From NCBI RefSeq assembly GCF_041820985.1, contig NZ_JBGUAU010000012.1, positions 1 to 64,000 of the forward strand: a stretch of DNA of 64,000 nucleotides. Direction: 5' to 3'. The notes under the pieces were generated by a model. The model saw nothing but the letters and a program-made list of their open reading frames with translations. It was not told where the DNA came from and did not search any database. Positions within the stretch are counted from its first letter, which is position 1. Every line of letters begins with the position of its first letter. The stretch is from Evansella sp041820985 (GTDB lineage Bacteria; Bacillota; Bacilli; Bacillales; Salisediminibacteriaceae). Made by a program: the position numbers and the translations under genes. Below are positions 35,599 through 44,683 of the stretch, one piece after another.

Positions 35599-37094
35599 TG
35601 AAGAACCTCCCTTTGTTCCTTGTTTTCCATCAACAATTTTGTTGTGATTCTAGCAGATTCAAATATTGTTGGAAGGCCACTTCCAGGATGTGTACCTCCA
35701 CCTACAAGCCACAAACCCTTTATTTCCTTCACTTGATTATGCGGACGATAATACATCATTTGCTTTAGATTGTGTGCAAGATTAAAGGTTGCTCCTCGGA
35801 AAACATGTTTTTTCTGTTCCCAATCGTTTGGAGTTAGTATTTTTTCCACTTCCATACTTTTTCGCAAATCAGAAATTCCAGTCTTTTTTTCAATTTGATC
35901 CCAAATTAGATCTCGAAAGGCTTCCTTTTCTGTATCCCAATGTATGTTACTAGCATTATTAGGAACAGGAGCTAATATATAAAGAGCTGATTTCCCAGGA
36001 GGCGCTAGGGTTGAATCCGTTACAGCGGCATTTTGAATATAGATAGAAGGATCTTCGGATAGCTCCATTGATTCTGTTATTTGTTCTACGTTTTTCTTAT
36101 AGTCATTGGAAAACAGAATCGTATGATGATCTAAATTGACAGCTTGATTCACACCTGCATAAATCATAAATGTAGAACAAGAATAGTCTTTTTTATGTAG
36201 TTTTATGTTTTTATACTTCTTCCGCTTATCATCTTCTATAAGTGTTGTCATTCCATGTGCAACGTCTGCATTCATGACAACATCATCCCCGTCTATACGT
36301 TCACCGTTAGAAAGCTGTACACCACAAATTTGATTATTTTCAACGATTATTTTTTCCACACCTGTTCCTGTATATATTTTTCCACCATGTTCTTGAACAA
36401 CTCTAGCCATCGCCTTTGTTAGTGCATTTACGCCGCCTAAAGGGTGAAAAATACCATATTCATATTCCATAAACGATAAAATACTGAATGCACCAGGACA
36501 TTTCCACGGAGACATTCCTAAATATTTCGATTGAAAGGTAAAGGAAAGCAATAATCTTTCATCTTCAAAATATCGAGATAACACATCATATAAACTCTTC
36601 CCTAGATCTAATGAAGGAAGTGCGCGAAGGCTCTTTAGAGAAAGGTAATCACCATAACTGTCGTGTTTGTTTTGTAGAATAGGCATTAACATACTCATCT
36701 TTTTTCTCGTATCATTCATAAATTTTTCATATCGAGATCCATATCCTGGAAAGTTCCGCTCAATAGTGTTTATCATACTATGTTTATCCCTTGTTGCTTG
36801 AATTGTCACATCTTGAAATGCAAGGGAGTACATGGGATCCAATTCCTTCAATCTCACATAATCATGAAGGTTGCGATTGGTAGATTGAAAGATTTCCTCC
36901 AAAATATGTGGCATGCTGAAAAATGTTGGACCTAAATCAAAGGAATATTCACCTAAGGAAAACGAAGAAGTCCTCCCTCCGATATAATCCTGTTTTTCAA
37001 AAACTTGTACATCATATCCTTTTGCAGAAAGGATCATTGCTGCAGCTAATCCTCCCGGGCCTGCACCCACGACTATGATTTTTTTACCTTTCAT
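35595..37094 (-). CDS. Second CrtN-type carotenoid desaturase/oxidase
   Basis: A protein of 499 residues. FAD motif IIVVGAGPGGLAAAMILSAKG; FTFQSKYLGMSPWKCPGAFSIL and LWLVGGGTHPGSGLPTIFESARI match the CrtI/CrtN family. DYSCSTFMIYAGV resembles the same region of Staphylococcus CrtN. It may do the later desaturation steps or a variant of them. ATG 37094 follows AAGGGGTG; the GTG at 37103 overlaps it. It is the first gene of the leftward carotenoid operon, and its stop overlaps the next start. Confidence 0.78.
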   Translation of the reverse strand: MKGKKIIVVGAGPGGLAAAMILSAKGYDVQVFEKQDYIGGRTSSFSLGEYSFDLGPTFFSMPHILEEIFQSTNRNLHDYVRLKELDPMYSLAFQDVTIQATRDKHSMINTIERNFPGYGSRYEKFMNDTRKKMSMLMPILQNKHDSYGDYLSLKSLRALPSLDLGKSLYDVLSRYFEDERLLLSFTFQSKYLGMSPWKCPGAFSILSFMEYEYGIFHPLGGVNALTKAMARVVQEHGGKIYTGTGVEKIIVENNQICGVQLSNGERIDGDDVVMNADVAHGMTTLIEDDKRKKYKNIKLHKKDYSCSTFMIYAGVNQAVNLDHHTILFSNDYKKNVEQITESMELSEDPSIYIQNAAVTDSTLAPPGKSALYILAPVPNNASNIHWDTEKEAFRDLIWDQIEKKTGISDLRKSMEVEKILTPNDWEQKKHVFRGATFNLAHNLKQMMYYRPHNQVKEIKGLWLVGGGTHPGSGLPTIFESARITTKLLMENKEQREVLQ

Positions 37095-37153
37095 TTTGCA
37101 CACCCCTTCATCACAACTTACTCCTCAGCTTGATCATTTAATTCCTTTATTAA

Positions 37154-37173
37154 GTTATACAAATTATATACAA
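37154..37173 (-). promoter_or_regulatory. TTGTATA direct repeats, leftward carotenoid promoter
   Basis: On the minus strand TTGTATATAAT is followed directly by TTGTATAAC, an 11-base period. The rightward promoter has the same arrangement, so a shared regulator or duplicated -10 elements are possible. Confidence 0.5.
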
Positions 37174-37218
37174 ATTTAAGGTTATCTGCCACTATTATGT
37201 TTTACATTTCAAAAAATC

Positions 37219-37241
37219 CTTGTAATTCAATACATTACAAG
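37219..37241. promoter_or_regulatory. Dyad operator candidate between carotenoid operons
   Basis: CTTGTAAT and ATTACAAG form a perfect 8-bp dyad around 7 bases, midway between the two promoters. There is no T-run, so a protein-binding site is more likely than a terminator. Confidence 0.5.
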
Positions 37242-37249
37242 AGATTTTA

Positions 37250-37269
37250 TTGTATAACTATTGTATAAT
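37250..37269 (+). promoter_or_regulatory. TTGTATA direct repeats, rightward carotenoid promoter
   Basis: TTGTATAACTA followed by TTGTATAAT, again with an 11-base period. The second copy contains TATAAT as a good -10, placing the transcript start near 37276 and supporting ATG 37305 as the first start codon. Confidence 0.55.
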
Positions 37270-37304
37270 TAGTGAAATACCATTTGAGAATGGAGTGCAT
37301 TTAT

Positions 37305-38123
37305 ATGTTATTTTCTACCTTTGATTCATTATTATTTCGTTTTTTCATTATTTGGTATATCTGTGGTGTTTTCCTGTTAACCTTTGACTTGTTACCTCCG
37401 TGGCTAGAATGGGCTAACGTTGTGTTCTTGCTAGTAGCAGGAATTCTTGCCATGGTATATTTTGTTCGTTCCTTTCATCTTACAAGAGGATTATTCTTGA
37501 TTTTTTTTGTGTTCTTCCTTTCCATGATCATGGAGAGTATTGGTGTGAGAACTGGATTATTTTTTGGTGATTATACATATGAATCAGATTTTGGACCAAA
37601 ATTGTTGGGAGTACCTATTACAATAGGTTTTGCTTGGGTAATGGTTATTGCCACTTCTCATACATTGGCAAGTTCCATTACAAACAAAGTAACTCGCATG
37701 AAGGGATTTGTATATGCTCTATATGCTTCCTTTATTGCAACAGCATTGGATTTCATTATTGATCCAGTAGCTTTTCAAGTGAAGCAATATTGGATATGGA
37801 ATGAGCCTGGACTGTACTATGGAATTCCTGCTTCCAATTTTTATGGATGGTTTATCTTATCGTTTGTTATCCACTACAGCTTTTACTTATTTATGTATAA
37901 GAATGGCAAATGGATCAGTGAGCGTACTGATTGGGATTTTCGTATGAAAATTCTTTATGTACTAATGACTTGTATGTTTCTAATCATTGCTATTGTGAAC
38001 AGACTTTTCCTTGCTTCCTTCCTATCTGTTCTGTTTCTTCTGACAATCTATCTCACTTATTACATAGCAGATGTTAGGAGGACTGATTTTAATGATAAAA
38101 GCGAAAAAAAGCACATCATTTGA
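37305..38123 (+). CDS. CruF-like carotenoid biosynthesis membrane protein (DUF422)
   Basis: A protein of 272 residues with about seven helices. ESIGVRTGLFFGDYTY, GVPITIGFAWVMV and ALDFIIDPVAFQVKQYWIW are typical of the DUF422/CruF family of carotenoid hydratases, which add water across an end double bond. In C30 pathways this makes a hydroxyl for glycosylation. ATG 37305 has GGAGTG upstream. Its end overlaps the acyltransferase gene by 32 bases. Confidence 0.75.
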   Translation: MLFSTFDSLLFRFFIIWYICGVFLLTFDLLPPWLEWANVVFLLVAGILAMVYFVRSFHLTRGLFLIFFVFFLSMIMESIGVRTGLFFGDYTYESDFGPKLLGVPITIGFAWVMVIATSHTLASSITNKVTRMKGFVYALYASFIATALDFIIDPVAFQVKQYWIWNEPGLYYGIPASNFYGWFILSFVIHYSFYLFMYKNGKWISERTDWDFRMKILYVLMTCMFLIIAIVNRLFLASFLSVLFLLTIYLTYYIADVRRTDFNDKSEKKHII

Positions 38124-38811
38124 AATTGTCTTTTCGGTCTATAACAAACGTCTGTTAAGAAGACACTTTCATAGGATTTGTCTCATGAAGCATTGGGATA
38201 AACCAACCAATCCAGCAATATTTTTGGTCAATCATAGTTCCTGGTGGGATCCACTTGTTTTATTTTACTTAAATACTAGTTTCCTAGAGACAGATGCAAT
38301 AGCAATGATGTCAGAGGAAGGATTAACTCGCTTTCCTTTTTTCCGAAAAATTGGAGCCTTTTCTATAAGTCAGACCTCCAGAAAATCTATTATCAGATCT
38401 TTGAACTATGCTTCTGAACAAATAAGTGAAGGGAAAAGTGTATTTATATTTCCTCAAGGAAAGGAAATACACCTTGAAAAACGCCCATTATCTTTTTTTT
38501 CAGGTGCAGCATATTTATCCGAAAAGCATCCAACGATACCTGTTATCCCAATTACTTTTTATCACTCTCTTTGCCATTACCAGCTTCCTGAATGGTACAT
38601 TACTATAGGCGAAGCAATAAGAGTACCTAATTTCAGGAATAGAAAAGAAGGAACAAATGAATTTGAAAAGAGGATGGAATCCCAGCTTGATGAACTGCGA
38701 GTTCTAGTTATAGAGGAAAAAAAGGATACATTCACTACTATCCTACAAGGAAAAACCGGAGTTAGTGTTAAGCTAGAAAAATTTAAACAACTGTTTAAAA
38801 GGAGGGGGTAA
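38092..38811 (+). CDS. Acyltransferase (PlsC-like)
   Basis: A protein of 239 residues. The acyltransferase motif NHSSWWDPL (H-x4-D, about 45-53) and the FPQGKEIH block (EGTR-like) are present. It likely esterifies the sugar of the carotenoid with a fatty acid, as CrtO does in staphyloxanthin synthesis. AGGAGG ten bases upstream supports ATG 38092. Same operon as CruF-like and glycosyltransferase genes. Confidence 0.75.
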   Translation: MIKAKKSTSFEIVFSVYNKRLLRRHFHRICLMKHWDKPTNPAIFLVNHSSWWDPLVLFYLNTSFLETDAIAMMSEEGLTRFPFFRKIGAFSISQTSRKSIIRSLNYASEQISEGKSVFIFPQGKEIHLEKRPLSFFSGAAYLSEKHPTIPVIPITFYHSLCHYQLPEWYITIGEAIRVPNFRNRKEGTNEFEKRMESQLDELRVLVIEEKKDTFTTILQGKTGVSVKLEKFKQLFKRRG

Positions 38812-38813
38812 GA

Positions 38814-39908
38814 TTGTTAGAATTTTATATAGTAATTCATCTTTTCTTTCTGTTATGGGTAATGTTTAATAGTTTCTGTTTACCAACACTCCCATCTATA
38901 TCCTTACTATCATCTTCACCTCTCATTTCTGTTCTAATACCAATGCGGAATGAAGAACGAAACGTAGAACGGATCATAAATGTTGTAAAGTCTTTAACAT
39001 ATCACAACTTTGAAGTGATCATCCTAGACGATCACTCAAAAGATAATACGAAGTCGCTTGTACAACAAGCAATTAGAAATGACAAGCGGTTCAAGCTCAT
39101 AGAAGGCAAACCGCTTCCAAATGACTGGGTTGGAAAAGTATTTGCATGTCATCAATTATCGCTTGAAGCAAAAGGAGATTTCTTGCTTTTTCTGGATGCA
39201 GATGTATCTCTTCATCCAAATAGTTTGGAGCATTGTATCAGCTCGTTTGATACTGATACTGGTCTTATTACCGGTTTTCCAAAGTGCCCTACAAACAATA
39301 TCTTAAGTCGTTTACTTGTTCCTATGCAGCACTTTATCGTTCATTTTCATTTGCCAATTATCATCGCAAATAAAACAAAGATATCAGCATTCACTGCTGC
39401 TCATGGTGCCTTTATGATGTTTCAACGAGAAGCATATGAAGCGGTGGATGGACATCGTTCAGTGAAAGATTCACTTGTAGAAGACATCCATATTGCAAGA
39501 CAAGTGAAAAAAGCAAATTATTATGTGAAACTTATGAATATCTCGCAGTATATTTCTTGTTATATGTACGAAAGTAGTAAAGAAGTATGGGGTGGATTCT
39601 CGAAGAATATTTTTCCTGGATTAGGTCGAAACCCGCTACTCGCACTATTTTTATCATTATTTTATGCTGTTGTTTTTGTATATCCTTTTATCATTAGTCT
39701 ATTTTACAGCTTCACCTACCTAAGTTTTGTTCTTATCGGCCTAGTACTTGCACAAAAATGGACGGTGGATGTAACTACAAAGCAAACTAGTTGGAACTTT
39801 CTCTTATTTCCATTTTCCGTAATAGTAACACTTCTAGTATTATTTTATTCTATGTTTTTACAGGTATCAAAAAGAGGATTCTCTTGGAAAGGACGAACAT
39901 ACTTATGA
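38814..39908 (+). CDS. Glycosyltransferase family 2 (CrtQ-like)
   Basis: A protein of 364 residues. Membrane segment at the N-terminus (IVIHLFFLLWVMF), GT-A core with SVLIPMRNEERNVERI, DDHSKDN, and FLDADVSLHP (DxD), then EDIHIARQVKKA, and C-terminal helices. It is CrtQ-like, probably attaching glucose to the carotenoid. The start is TTG at 38814 after GGAGGGGG. It overlaps the next gene by ATGA. Confidence 0.8.
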   Translation: MLEFYIVIHLFFLLWVMFNSFCLPTLPSISLLSSSPLISVLIPMRNEERNVERIINVVKSLTYHNFEVIILDDHSKDNTKSLVQQAIRNDKRFKLIEGKPLPNDWVGKVFACHQLSLEAKGDFLLFLDADVSLHPNSLEHCISSFDTDTGLITGFPKCPTNNILSRLLVPMQHFIVHFHLPIIIANKTKISAFTAAHGAFMMFQREAYEAVDGHRSVKDSLVEDIHIARQVKKANYYVKLMNISQYISCYMYESSKEVWGGFSKNIFPGLGRNPLLALFLSLFYAVVFVYPFIISLFYSFTYLSFVLIGLVLAQKWTVDVTTKQTSWNFLLFPFSVIVTLLVLFYSMFLQVSKRGFSWKGRTYL

Positions 39909-41365
39909 AAAAACATGCTGTGATTATCGGTGGTGGATTAGGAGGGCTTAGTGCAGCTATCAAACTTCAGTCTAGTGGATGGCAGGTTACTTTAATAGAA
40001 AAGAACAATCATGTTGGAGGAAAGCTTCATGAAGTTTCCCTTGGAAGTCACCGATTTGACTTCGGGCCTAATACAATTACCATGCCCCATGTTTTTCGTA
40101 ATGTTATTTTTGAAGCTGGAGAGAATCCAGATGATTACTTTACATTCGAAAAACTAGAAACCCATACGAAAAATGTATTTGCTGATAACACATCCTTTTA
40201 TTTTTCCTCCCATAAAGAGAGAATGAAAGAAGAGTTGTTAAAGCTAGATTCCTTTGCTGCAGATAAGTACGATGAATATTTAGCTGAAGTAGAGAAGATA
40301 TACACCCTTTCACAGAACCATTTCTTTCACCGAACGTTTTCATCGTGGAAAGATTATCTCTCCCTTCCTTTAGTTAAAGCAATGACAAAAGTAAGGCCTC
40401 TAACAACATTAGATGCCTTTCATCAACAGTTTTTTAAAGATCCCAGGGTGAGATTTGCCTTTAATCGTTATGCGACCTATATAGGCTCTTCTCCATATAC
40501 GACCCCTGCTACCTTTGGGTTAATTGGACACCTAGAATTAGTAGATGGGGTGTATTTTACTCGAGGTGGAAACAGTCAAATAGCTCTTGGCTTCGAGAAA
40601 CTAGCTAGAAAATTAGGTGTATCTATTCTTTTAAATACAGAAATAACAAAAATGGAGGTAAAAGATAATAACATTTCTGCCGTCATTACGGACAGTGACC
40701 AGCGTTTCGAAGGGAATGTGTTTATCTTAAATGGAGATTTGCTAACTCAATATCCAAGACTCGTAGAAAAGCAGCACCGCCCAAACTTTTCTCTAAACCA
40801 TATACAACCATCTATCTCTGCCTTTGTCATATTAGCTGCAATGAAAACGAGATTCGATTTACATCACCATCATGTTTTTTTCAGTGCAAATCCGAAAAAA
40901 GAATTTACTACATTGTTTGAACATCAACAGTTTGGTGTTGATCCTACGATCTATATTTGTACTTCTTCCAAAACAGATACTACTCTCTCACCTGATGGTG
41001 ATAACTTATTTATTTTGGTAAATGCCCCTCCCCTTTCATCAGATGGAAAGGGAGATGATTCTTTGTTGATGAAGGAAAACATTTATGATTCCTTAGAAAA
41101 GCGAGGATTAGCAATACGCGATAATTTACTTGAGGATATAACAGTTGACCCAAGTAGAATTGCAAACAAGTTTCTTGCATTTCGTGGTTCCTTATATGGG
41201 TTAGCATCCAATCGCAAACGAGATACATTTTTACGACCTTTTAACACATCAAAAGATATTCCTAATTTATATTTCGTTGGTGGCAGTACTCATCCTGGTG
41301 GTGGCTCTCCTATGGTTGTGTTAAGTGGAAGAAATGTGGCAAGGAAACTACATGATACTTGGTAG
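39905..41365 (+). CDS. CrtP/CrtNb-type carotenoid oxidase
   Basis: A protein of 486 residues. FAD motif VIIGGGLGGLSAAIKLQSSG; the C-terminal block FRGSLYGLASN ... LYFVGGSTHPGGGSPMVVLS is the form found in diaponeurosporene oxidases (CrtP/CrtNb) rather than desaturases. It would oxidise a terminal methyl group to aldehyde or carboxylate. Its ATG lies within the glycosyltransferase stop (ATGA), so translation is coupled. It is the last gene before a strong terminator. Confidence 0.8.
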   Translation: MKKHAVIIGGGLGGLSAAIKLQSSGWQVTLIEKNNHVGGKLHEVSLGSHRFDFGPNTITMPHVFRNVIFEAGENPDDYFTFEKLETHTKNVFADNTSFYFSSHKERMKEELLKLDSFAADKYDEYLAEVEKIYTLSQNHFFHRTFSSWKDYLSLPLVKAMTKVRPLTTLDAFHQQFFKDPRVRFAFNRYATYIGSSPYTTPATFGLIGHLELVDGVYFTRGGNSQIALGFEKLARKLGVSILLNTEITKMEVKDNNISAVITDSDQRFEGNVFILNGDLLTQYPRLVEKQHRPNFSLNHIQPSISAFVILAAMKTRFDLHHHHVFFSANPKKEFTTLFEHQQFGVDPTIYICTSSKTDTTLSPDGDNLFILVNAPPLSSDGKGDDSLLMKENIYDSLEKRGLAIRDNLLEDITVDPSRIANKFLAFRGSLYGLASNRKRDTFLRPFNTSKDIPNLYFVGGSTHPGGGSPMVVLSGRNVARKLHDTW

Positions 41366-41370
41366 AAGAG

Positions 41371-41425
41371 AAAGAACAGTTGATGGTGACTCATAGAGAA
41401 AGTGTCACCATCAACTGTTCTTTTC
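41371..41425. terminator. Strong bidirectional terminator
   Basis: A 20-bp perfect stem from AAAGAACAGTTGATGGTGAC (41371-41390) and its complement (41404-41423), with TTTT tail. It serves the carotenoid operon and the convergent anti-sigma gene. Confidence 0.92.
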
Positions 41426-41431
41426 TGACAT

Positions 41432-42460
41432 TTAGTTTGAAGTATTCGTCTTTATTAACTTCTCATCTAAGAATAGATATGCTCTTTCATACTCCATACT
41501 TTCATGAAAGAGTGTTACGTCAATTACAATTGAATCATTCTCTTTACGATACGTGGACGAAAAAAGCATATTCTCATCTATATTAACACTCTGCTTTTGA
41601 AAAGATGATGGCACATCAGCTACTACAAAATTCCCTTCACCCCACGATAAAATAGATACATTTGGTGGTTGAAGACCTTTCCCTTCAAATTGCATTAGTA
41701 CCTCTTTCTTCTCATGAATATCTATTAATTCGGGTTTGCCCCAATGATGATAACTATACCAATTATCCTCATTTTCTTCATAAAATATATACTCATATCC
41801 TAATGTAGGAGATCCAACTACACCAATGAGATAAATGACTTCATCTTCACCGTAACTAGATGAAACAACCTCTATTCCAATAGACTCCATATCATGAACA
41901 TAACCGATATTATGGATAGTAAAAGTTTCCGTGTTGTAAGTAATTACCCCGTGCACTATTTCCATATCATCGTTTCCTGCATACAATTCAATGATAATTT
42001 CATACCCATATAAATGACCTAATAAACGTTCTTCAAGTTTTACCCAATCTAATAGATCATCTTTTTTAAGTGTTTCCCACTCCAACTCCTTGTAAGTAAG
42101 TTCGACACTTTCTGGAAAAGTTGGTAATTGATCTTCCTCTATCTCCTCTATTTCCGGAACCTCTAGGTAATTATCACTTTCATCTACGTCACCGTAATTA
42201 GGAGTATTGTTGCCTAATAAACTGTTCAAGTTATTCTTTAGTAATTCATTCCCTGAGGGAGAAACTAGCCAGATGAGTAGTATGAGAGAGATCGTTGTTA
42301 AACTTACAATGTTTCCAATTTTTATATACCTTTTTTTCCTTTCTACTTTCTCTACTCTTTGCCTTAATTCGTGTTTCAATCGTTTTTTAAACGACAGGCT
42401 TGGTTCTTTTTGAGGATGATTTCGTAACAAAGAGAGCAATTCTTTTGTCTTATCGTCCAT
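41432..42460 (-). CDS. Probable anti-sigma factor, membrane-anchored
   Basis: A protein of 342 residues. The N-terminal cytoplasmic segment (about 1-45, helical and charged) is followed by one membrane helix (IVSLTTISLILLIWLV) and an acidic outer domain of 270 residues. Its start overlaps the sigma factor gene by 11 bases, the usual layout of an ECF sigma with its antagonist. No zinc anti-sigma motif (HxxxCxxC) is visible. The outer domain should sense an envelope signal. Confidence 0.7.
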   Translation of the reverse strand: MDDKTKELLSLLRNHPQKEPSLSFKKRLKHELRQRVEKVERKKRYIKIGNIVSLTTISLILLIWLVSPSGNELLKNNLNSLLGNNTPNYGDVDESDNYLEVPEIEEIEEDQLPTFPESVELTYKELEWETLKKDDLLDWVKLEERLLGHLYGYEIIIELYAGNDDMEIVHGVITYNTETFTIHNIGYVHDMESIGIEVVSSSYGEDEVIYLIGVVGSPTLGYEYIFYEENEDNWYSYHHWGKPELIDIHEKKEVLMQFEGKGLQPPNVSILSWGEGNFVVADVPSSFQKQSVNIDENMLFSSTYRKENDSIVIDVTLFHESMEYERAYLFLDEKLIKTNTSN

Positions 42461-42983
42461 GATGAAAATACCCCCTCTCAGGCATAGATAACTTTGTATG
42501 AAGCTGCTTTATTGCCCTATGAAACGTCACTCTAACCTTTGTTTCATTACACCCTAATATTTCTGCTGTTTCTTTATTACTTAATTCTTGTATCCCTTTG
42601 AGTATAATCACATTTCGGTATAATGGTTTTAATGAAATAAGTGCAATTTCTACTTCCTGCCACTCTTCCTTCACTCTATAAACCTCATCAGGTACACCTG
42701 ACTCTGTCATTCTTTCATTTATAAATATTTCAGGAAGAAATTTTATGATTTTCTTTCTTCGATAATGATCGATCGCAGTGTTTTTGGCAATCGATAGAAT
42801 CCATGTTTTTACTTTAGCACGATGATGAAAATGAGATAATCCGTTTAAAACTTTCACAAACGTTTCTTGCGTTAAATCCTCTGCATCATTTTTATTATTT
42901 GTAAAATAAAGACAAAACTGATACACATCTCTGTAATACGCCTCACAAAGAACATCAATATCTCGAACAACGTCTTCTTCCAT
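42450..42983 (-). CDS. ECF-family RNA polymerase sigma factor
   Basis: A protein of 177 residues. Region 2: YYRDVYQFCLYFTNNKNDAEDLTQETFVK with IAKNTAIDHYRR; region 4: LKPLYRNVIILKGIQELSNKETAEILGCNETKVRVTFHRA. These are standard sigma-70 ECF domains. An ECF-type promoter precedes the gene, so it probably activates itself. It is followed in overlap by its likely anti-sigma factor. Confidence 0.88.
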   Translation of the reverse strand: MEEDVVRDIDVLCEAYYRDVYQFCLYFTNNKNDAEDLTQETFVKVLNGLSHFHHRAKVKTWILSIAKNTAIDHYRRKKIIKFLPEIFINERMTESGVPDEVYRVKEEWQEVEIALISLKPLYRNVIILKGIQELSNKETAEILGCNETKVRVTFHRAIKQLHTKLSMPERGYFHHGR

Positions 42984-43029
42984 TCGTCACTTCCTCTCTT
43001 TTTTCACTATTTAGATCTGTCTACTATAT

Positions 43030-43057
43030 ATGTCGAATGAAACGCTCTGTTGTTTCA
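43030..43057 (-). promoter_or_regulatory. ECF-type autoregulatory promoter
   Basis: On the minus strand TGAAAC (43057-43052), 16-base spacer, CGACAT (43035-43030). This matches the TGAAAC-N16-CGWC form used by SigW/SigX-like factors, about 45 bases before the sigma gene. Confidence 0.65.
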
Positions 43058-43180
43058 ATAAGTTCTTACTTTTTTAAAAATAAAATAATCTAAAGAAACT
43101 CCTGAAGATACTTGGTAATAATTTTCTGTAACTCTACACAGTTTATCTATTATAATCTAAATTTCATAAAGGAGCATGAT

Positions 43181-44263
43181 ATGATGAATAGGATTTGGAA
43201 GCACAAACGGACTTGCTCGTACCTTGTTATCCTTATTATTTTTATAACAACCTTTCCTTTACCTAGTAACGCTCAAGAATCTAGTTTACCGGTAGCACCG
43301 ATTATTATTGATAATGTTCCAATAAATACAAAGTATATGATGAGAGATGGACAAATTCATGTACCTGCGATATTTTTCAAGCATACCGGTGCTCAAGTAG
43401 ATTGGAATGAAATATACCGCTCCGTCGTTTTTCAGGCAAAGGATAAAAAGGTGGCATTCCCAGTTGGAAAAAACTATACGGATGAATATGATAGAGTAAC
43501 TCGTTCGTGGAATAGAGGCATCCTTTCATCGGAGACTATCGAATTTCAAAATGAAGTATTTGTTCCTTTAATGGAAGTTGCAAAGAAGTTAGACATGGAT
43601 ATCTCTTATGATCACAAGGCGAAAAGAACATTAATTTCAACAAATTTATATGTTAAATCTAATGGTATGAATAAACGAGCCACATCGAGAAAACTTGTAG
43701 CTTTAACTTTTGATGATGGACCAGAAGATTATTACACTCCTAAGATTCTTGATATTCTAAAAGAAAAAGGAGTACTAGCTACATTTTTTGTTGTAGGATA
43801 TGAAATAAATTCCTACCCAGATATGATGAAAAGAATAGTGAATGAAGGTCACGGGATTGGAAATCATACCACAACTCATCCTGATCTAAGGACAAAATGG
43901 TCAGTAGACGTAAGAAAAGAAATAGTTACAACACAAGAAATACTGCTGAAAACTATTGGAAGAAAATCCGATTTATTCCGACCGCCATTTGGAGCTATTA
44001 CGAAAGCGGATATTGCCATACTTAATGAAATTGGCATGAGAAACATCTTGTGGTCTGTAGATACCCTAGATTGGAGCGGTTTATCAGGAAGAGAAATAGT
44101 GAACATTGTCCTCCGAGATGTTTCACCTGGGGGGATTATTCTACAACACAATTTTCAACATGAACGATTGTTAGATGGAACTGTGGAAGCATTGCCAGTT
44201 ATTATCGATGAATTACATGAACAGGGATATACCTTTGTTACGGTACAAACATTGTTAGAATAA
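43181..44263 (+). CDS. Secreted polysaccharide deacetylase with stalk-like N-domain
   Basis: A protein of 360 residues. Signal peptide (about 1-32, cleavage near SNAQE). Residues 40-140 resemble the copper amine oxidase-like N-terminal domain found in Bacillus wall enzymes (VPAIFFKHTGAQVDWNE). The NodB domain follows: LVALTFDDGPEDYYTP, HGIGNHTTTHPDL and FRPPFGA. It would deacetylate peptidoglycan or another wall glycan outside the cell. AAAGGAG sets ATG 43181; ATG 43184 is equally possible. It is divergent from the ECF sigma gene, so it may belong to its regulon. Confidence 0.82.
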   Translation: MMNRIWKHKRTCSYLVILIIFITTFPLPSNAQESSLPVAPIIIDNVPINTKYMMRDGQIHVPAIFFKHTGAQVDWNEIYRSVVFQAKDKKVAFPVGKNYTDEYDRVTRSWNRGILSSETIEFQNEVFVPLMEVAKKLDMDISYDHKAKRTLISTNLYVKSNGMNKRATSRKLVALTFDDGPEDYYTPKILDILKEKGVLATFFVVGYEINSYPDMMKRIVNEGHGIGNHTTTHPDLRTKWSVDVRKEIVTTQEILLKTIGRKSDLFRPPFGAITKADIAILNEIGMRNILWSVDTLDWSGLSGREIVNIVLRDVSPGGIILQHNFQHERLLDGTVEALPVIIDELHEQGYTFVTVQTLLE

Positions 44264-44449
44264 TCTCTATCTGTTCCAAAAGTTTATAGTTGAAAGAACT
44301 ACCCTGAAAATTAGCGTGTCAATAAGTAGTCAAACTATCTATTATTCCAAATATTGTTGGTAGTTAGTCTATTTGGTTCAGCCTGCTCGCGTTCCTGTGG
44401 GTAACTGGCGATCCTTCTACTCTCCTTTATCGCATCAACTTATAATACA

Positions 44450-44487
44450 AACTCTTCATTCCCTTTGGGAAATGAGGAGTTTTTTTC
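44450..44487 (+). terminator. Terminator, possibly of a small RNA
   Basis: Stem AACTCTTCATTCCC / GGGAAATGAGGAGTT with a 3-base loop and T7 tail (one bulge). It lies far from any upstream stop codon. Confidence 0.8.
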
Positions 44488-44555
44488 ATGAAACTATTTC
44501 CCAGGCAAGCGCATAATTAGACATTACCAATGAAAAATGTCGTTTTTTGAATAAT

Positions 44556-44583
44556 GTGACAAAACAAAAATTTACCTTATAAT
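44556..44583 (+). promoter_or_regulatory. Promoter of pepV
   Basis: -35 GTGACA (44556-44561), 16-base spacer, -10 TATAAT (44578-44583), about 100 bases before the gene. Confidence 0.55.
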
Positions 44584-44683
44584 ACGAAAGAATAATACAT
44601 ATTTTAATGAATCATAACGTTTTGGTATAATAATGGTGGAAGAAACATGCAATCTACTATTGAGAGGGTTAGGAGCTGAAAAA

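Larger units (their letters stand above)
44264..44683. other. Intergenic region with unexplained GC-richer core
   Basis: No gene in 420 bases. The core 44370-44435 is richer in GC and contains GCGAT/ATCGC; it is followed by a strong plus-strand terminator at 44450-44487 that lies 190 bases past the deacetylase stop. A small RNA is possible. The pepV promoter is at 44556-44583. Confidence 0.4.

Noticed and set aside
44370..44440. T-box leader on the minus strand
   Set aside because: AGGAGAGTA and a GAACC element recall T-boxes, but the conserved T-box sequence and a downstream minus-strand synthetase or amino-acid gene are missing.
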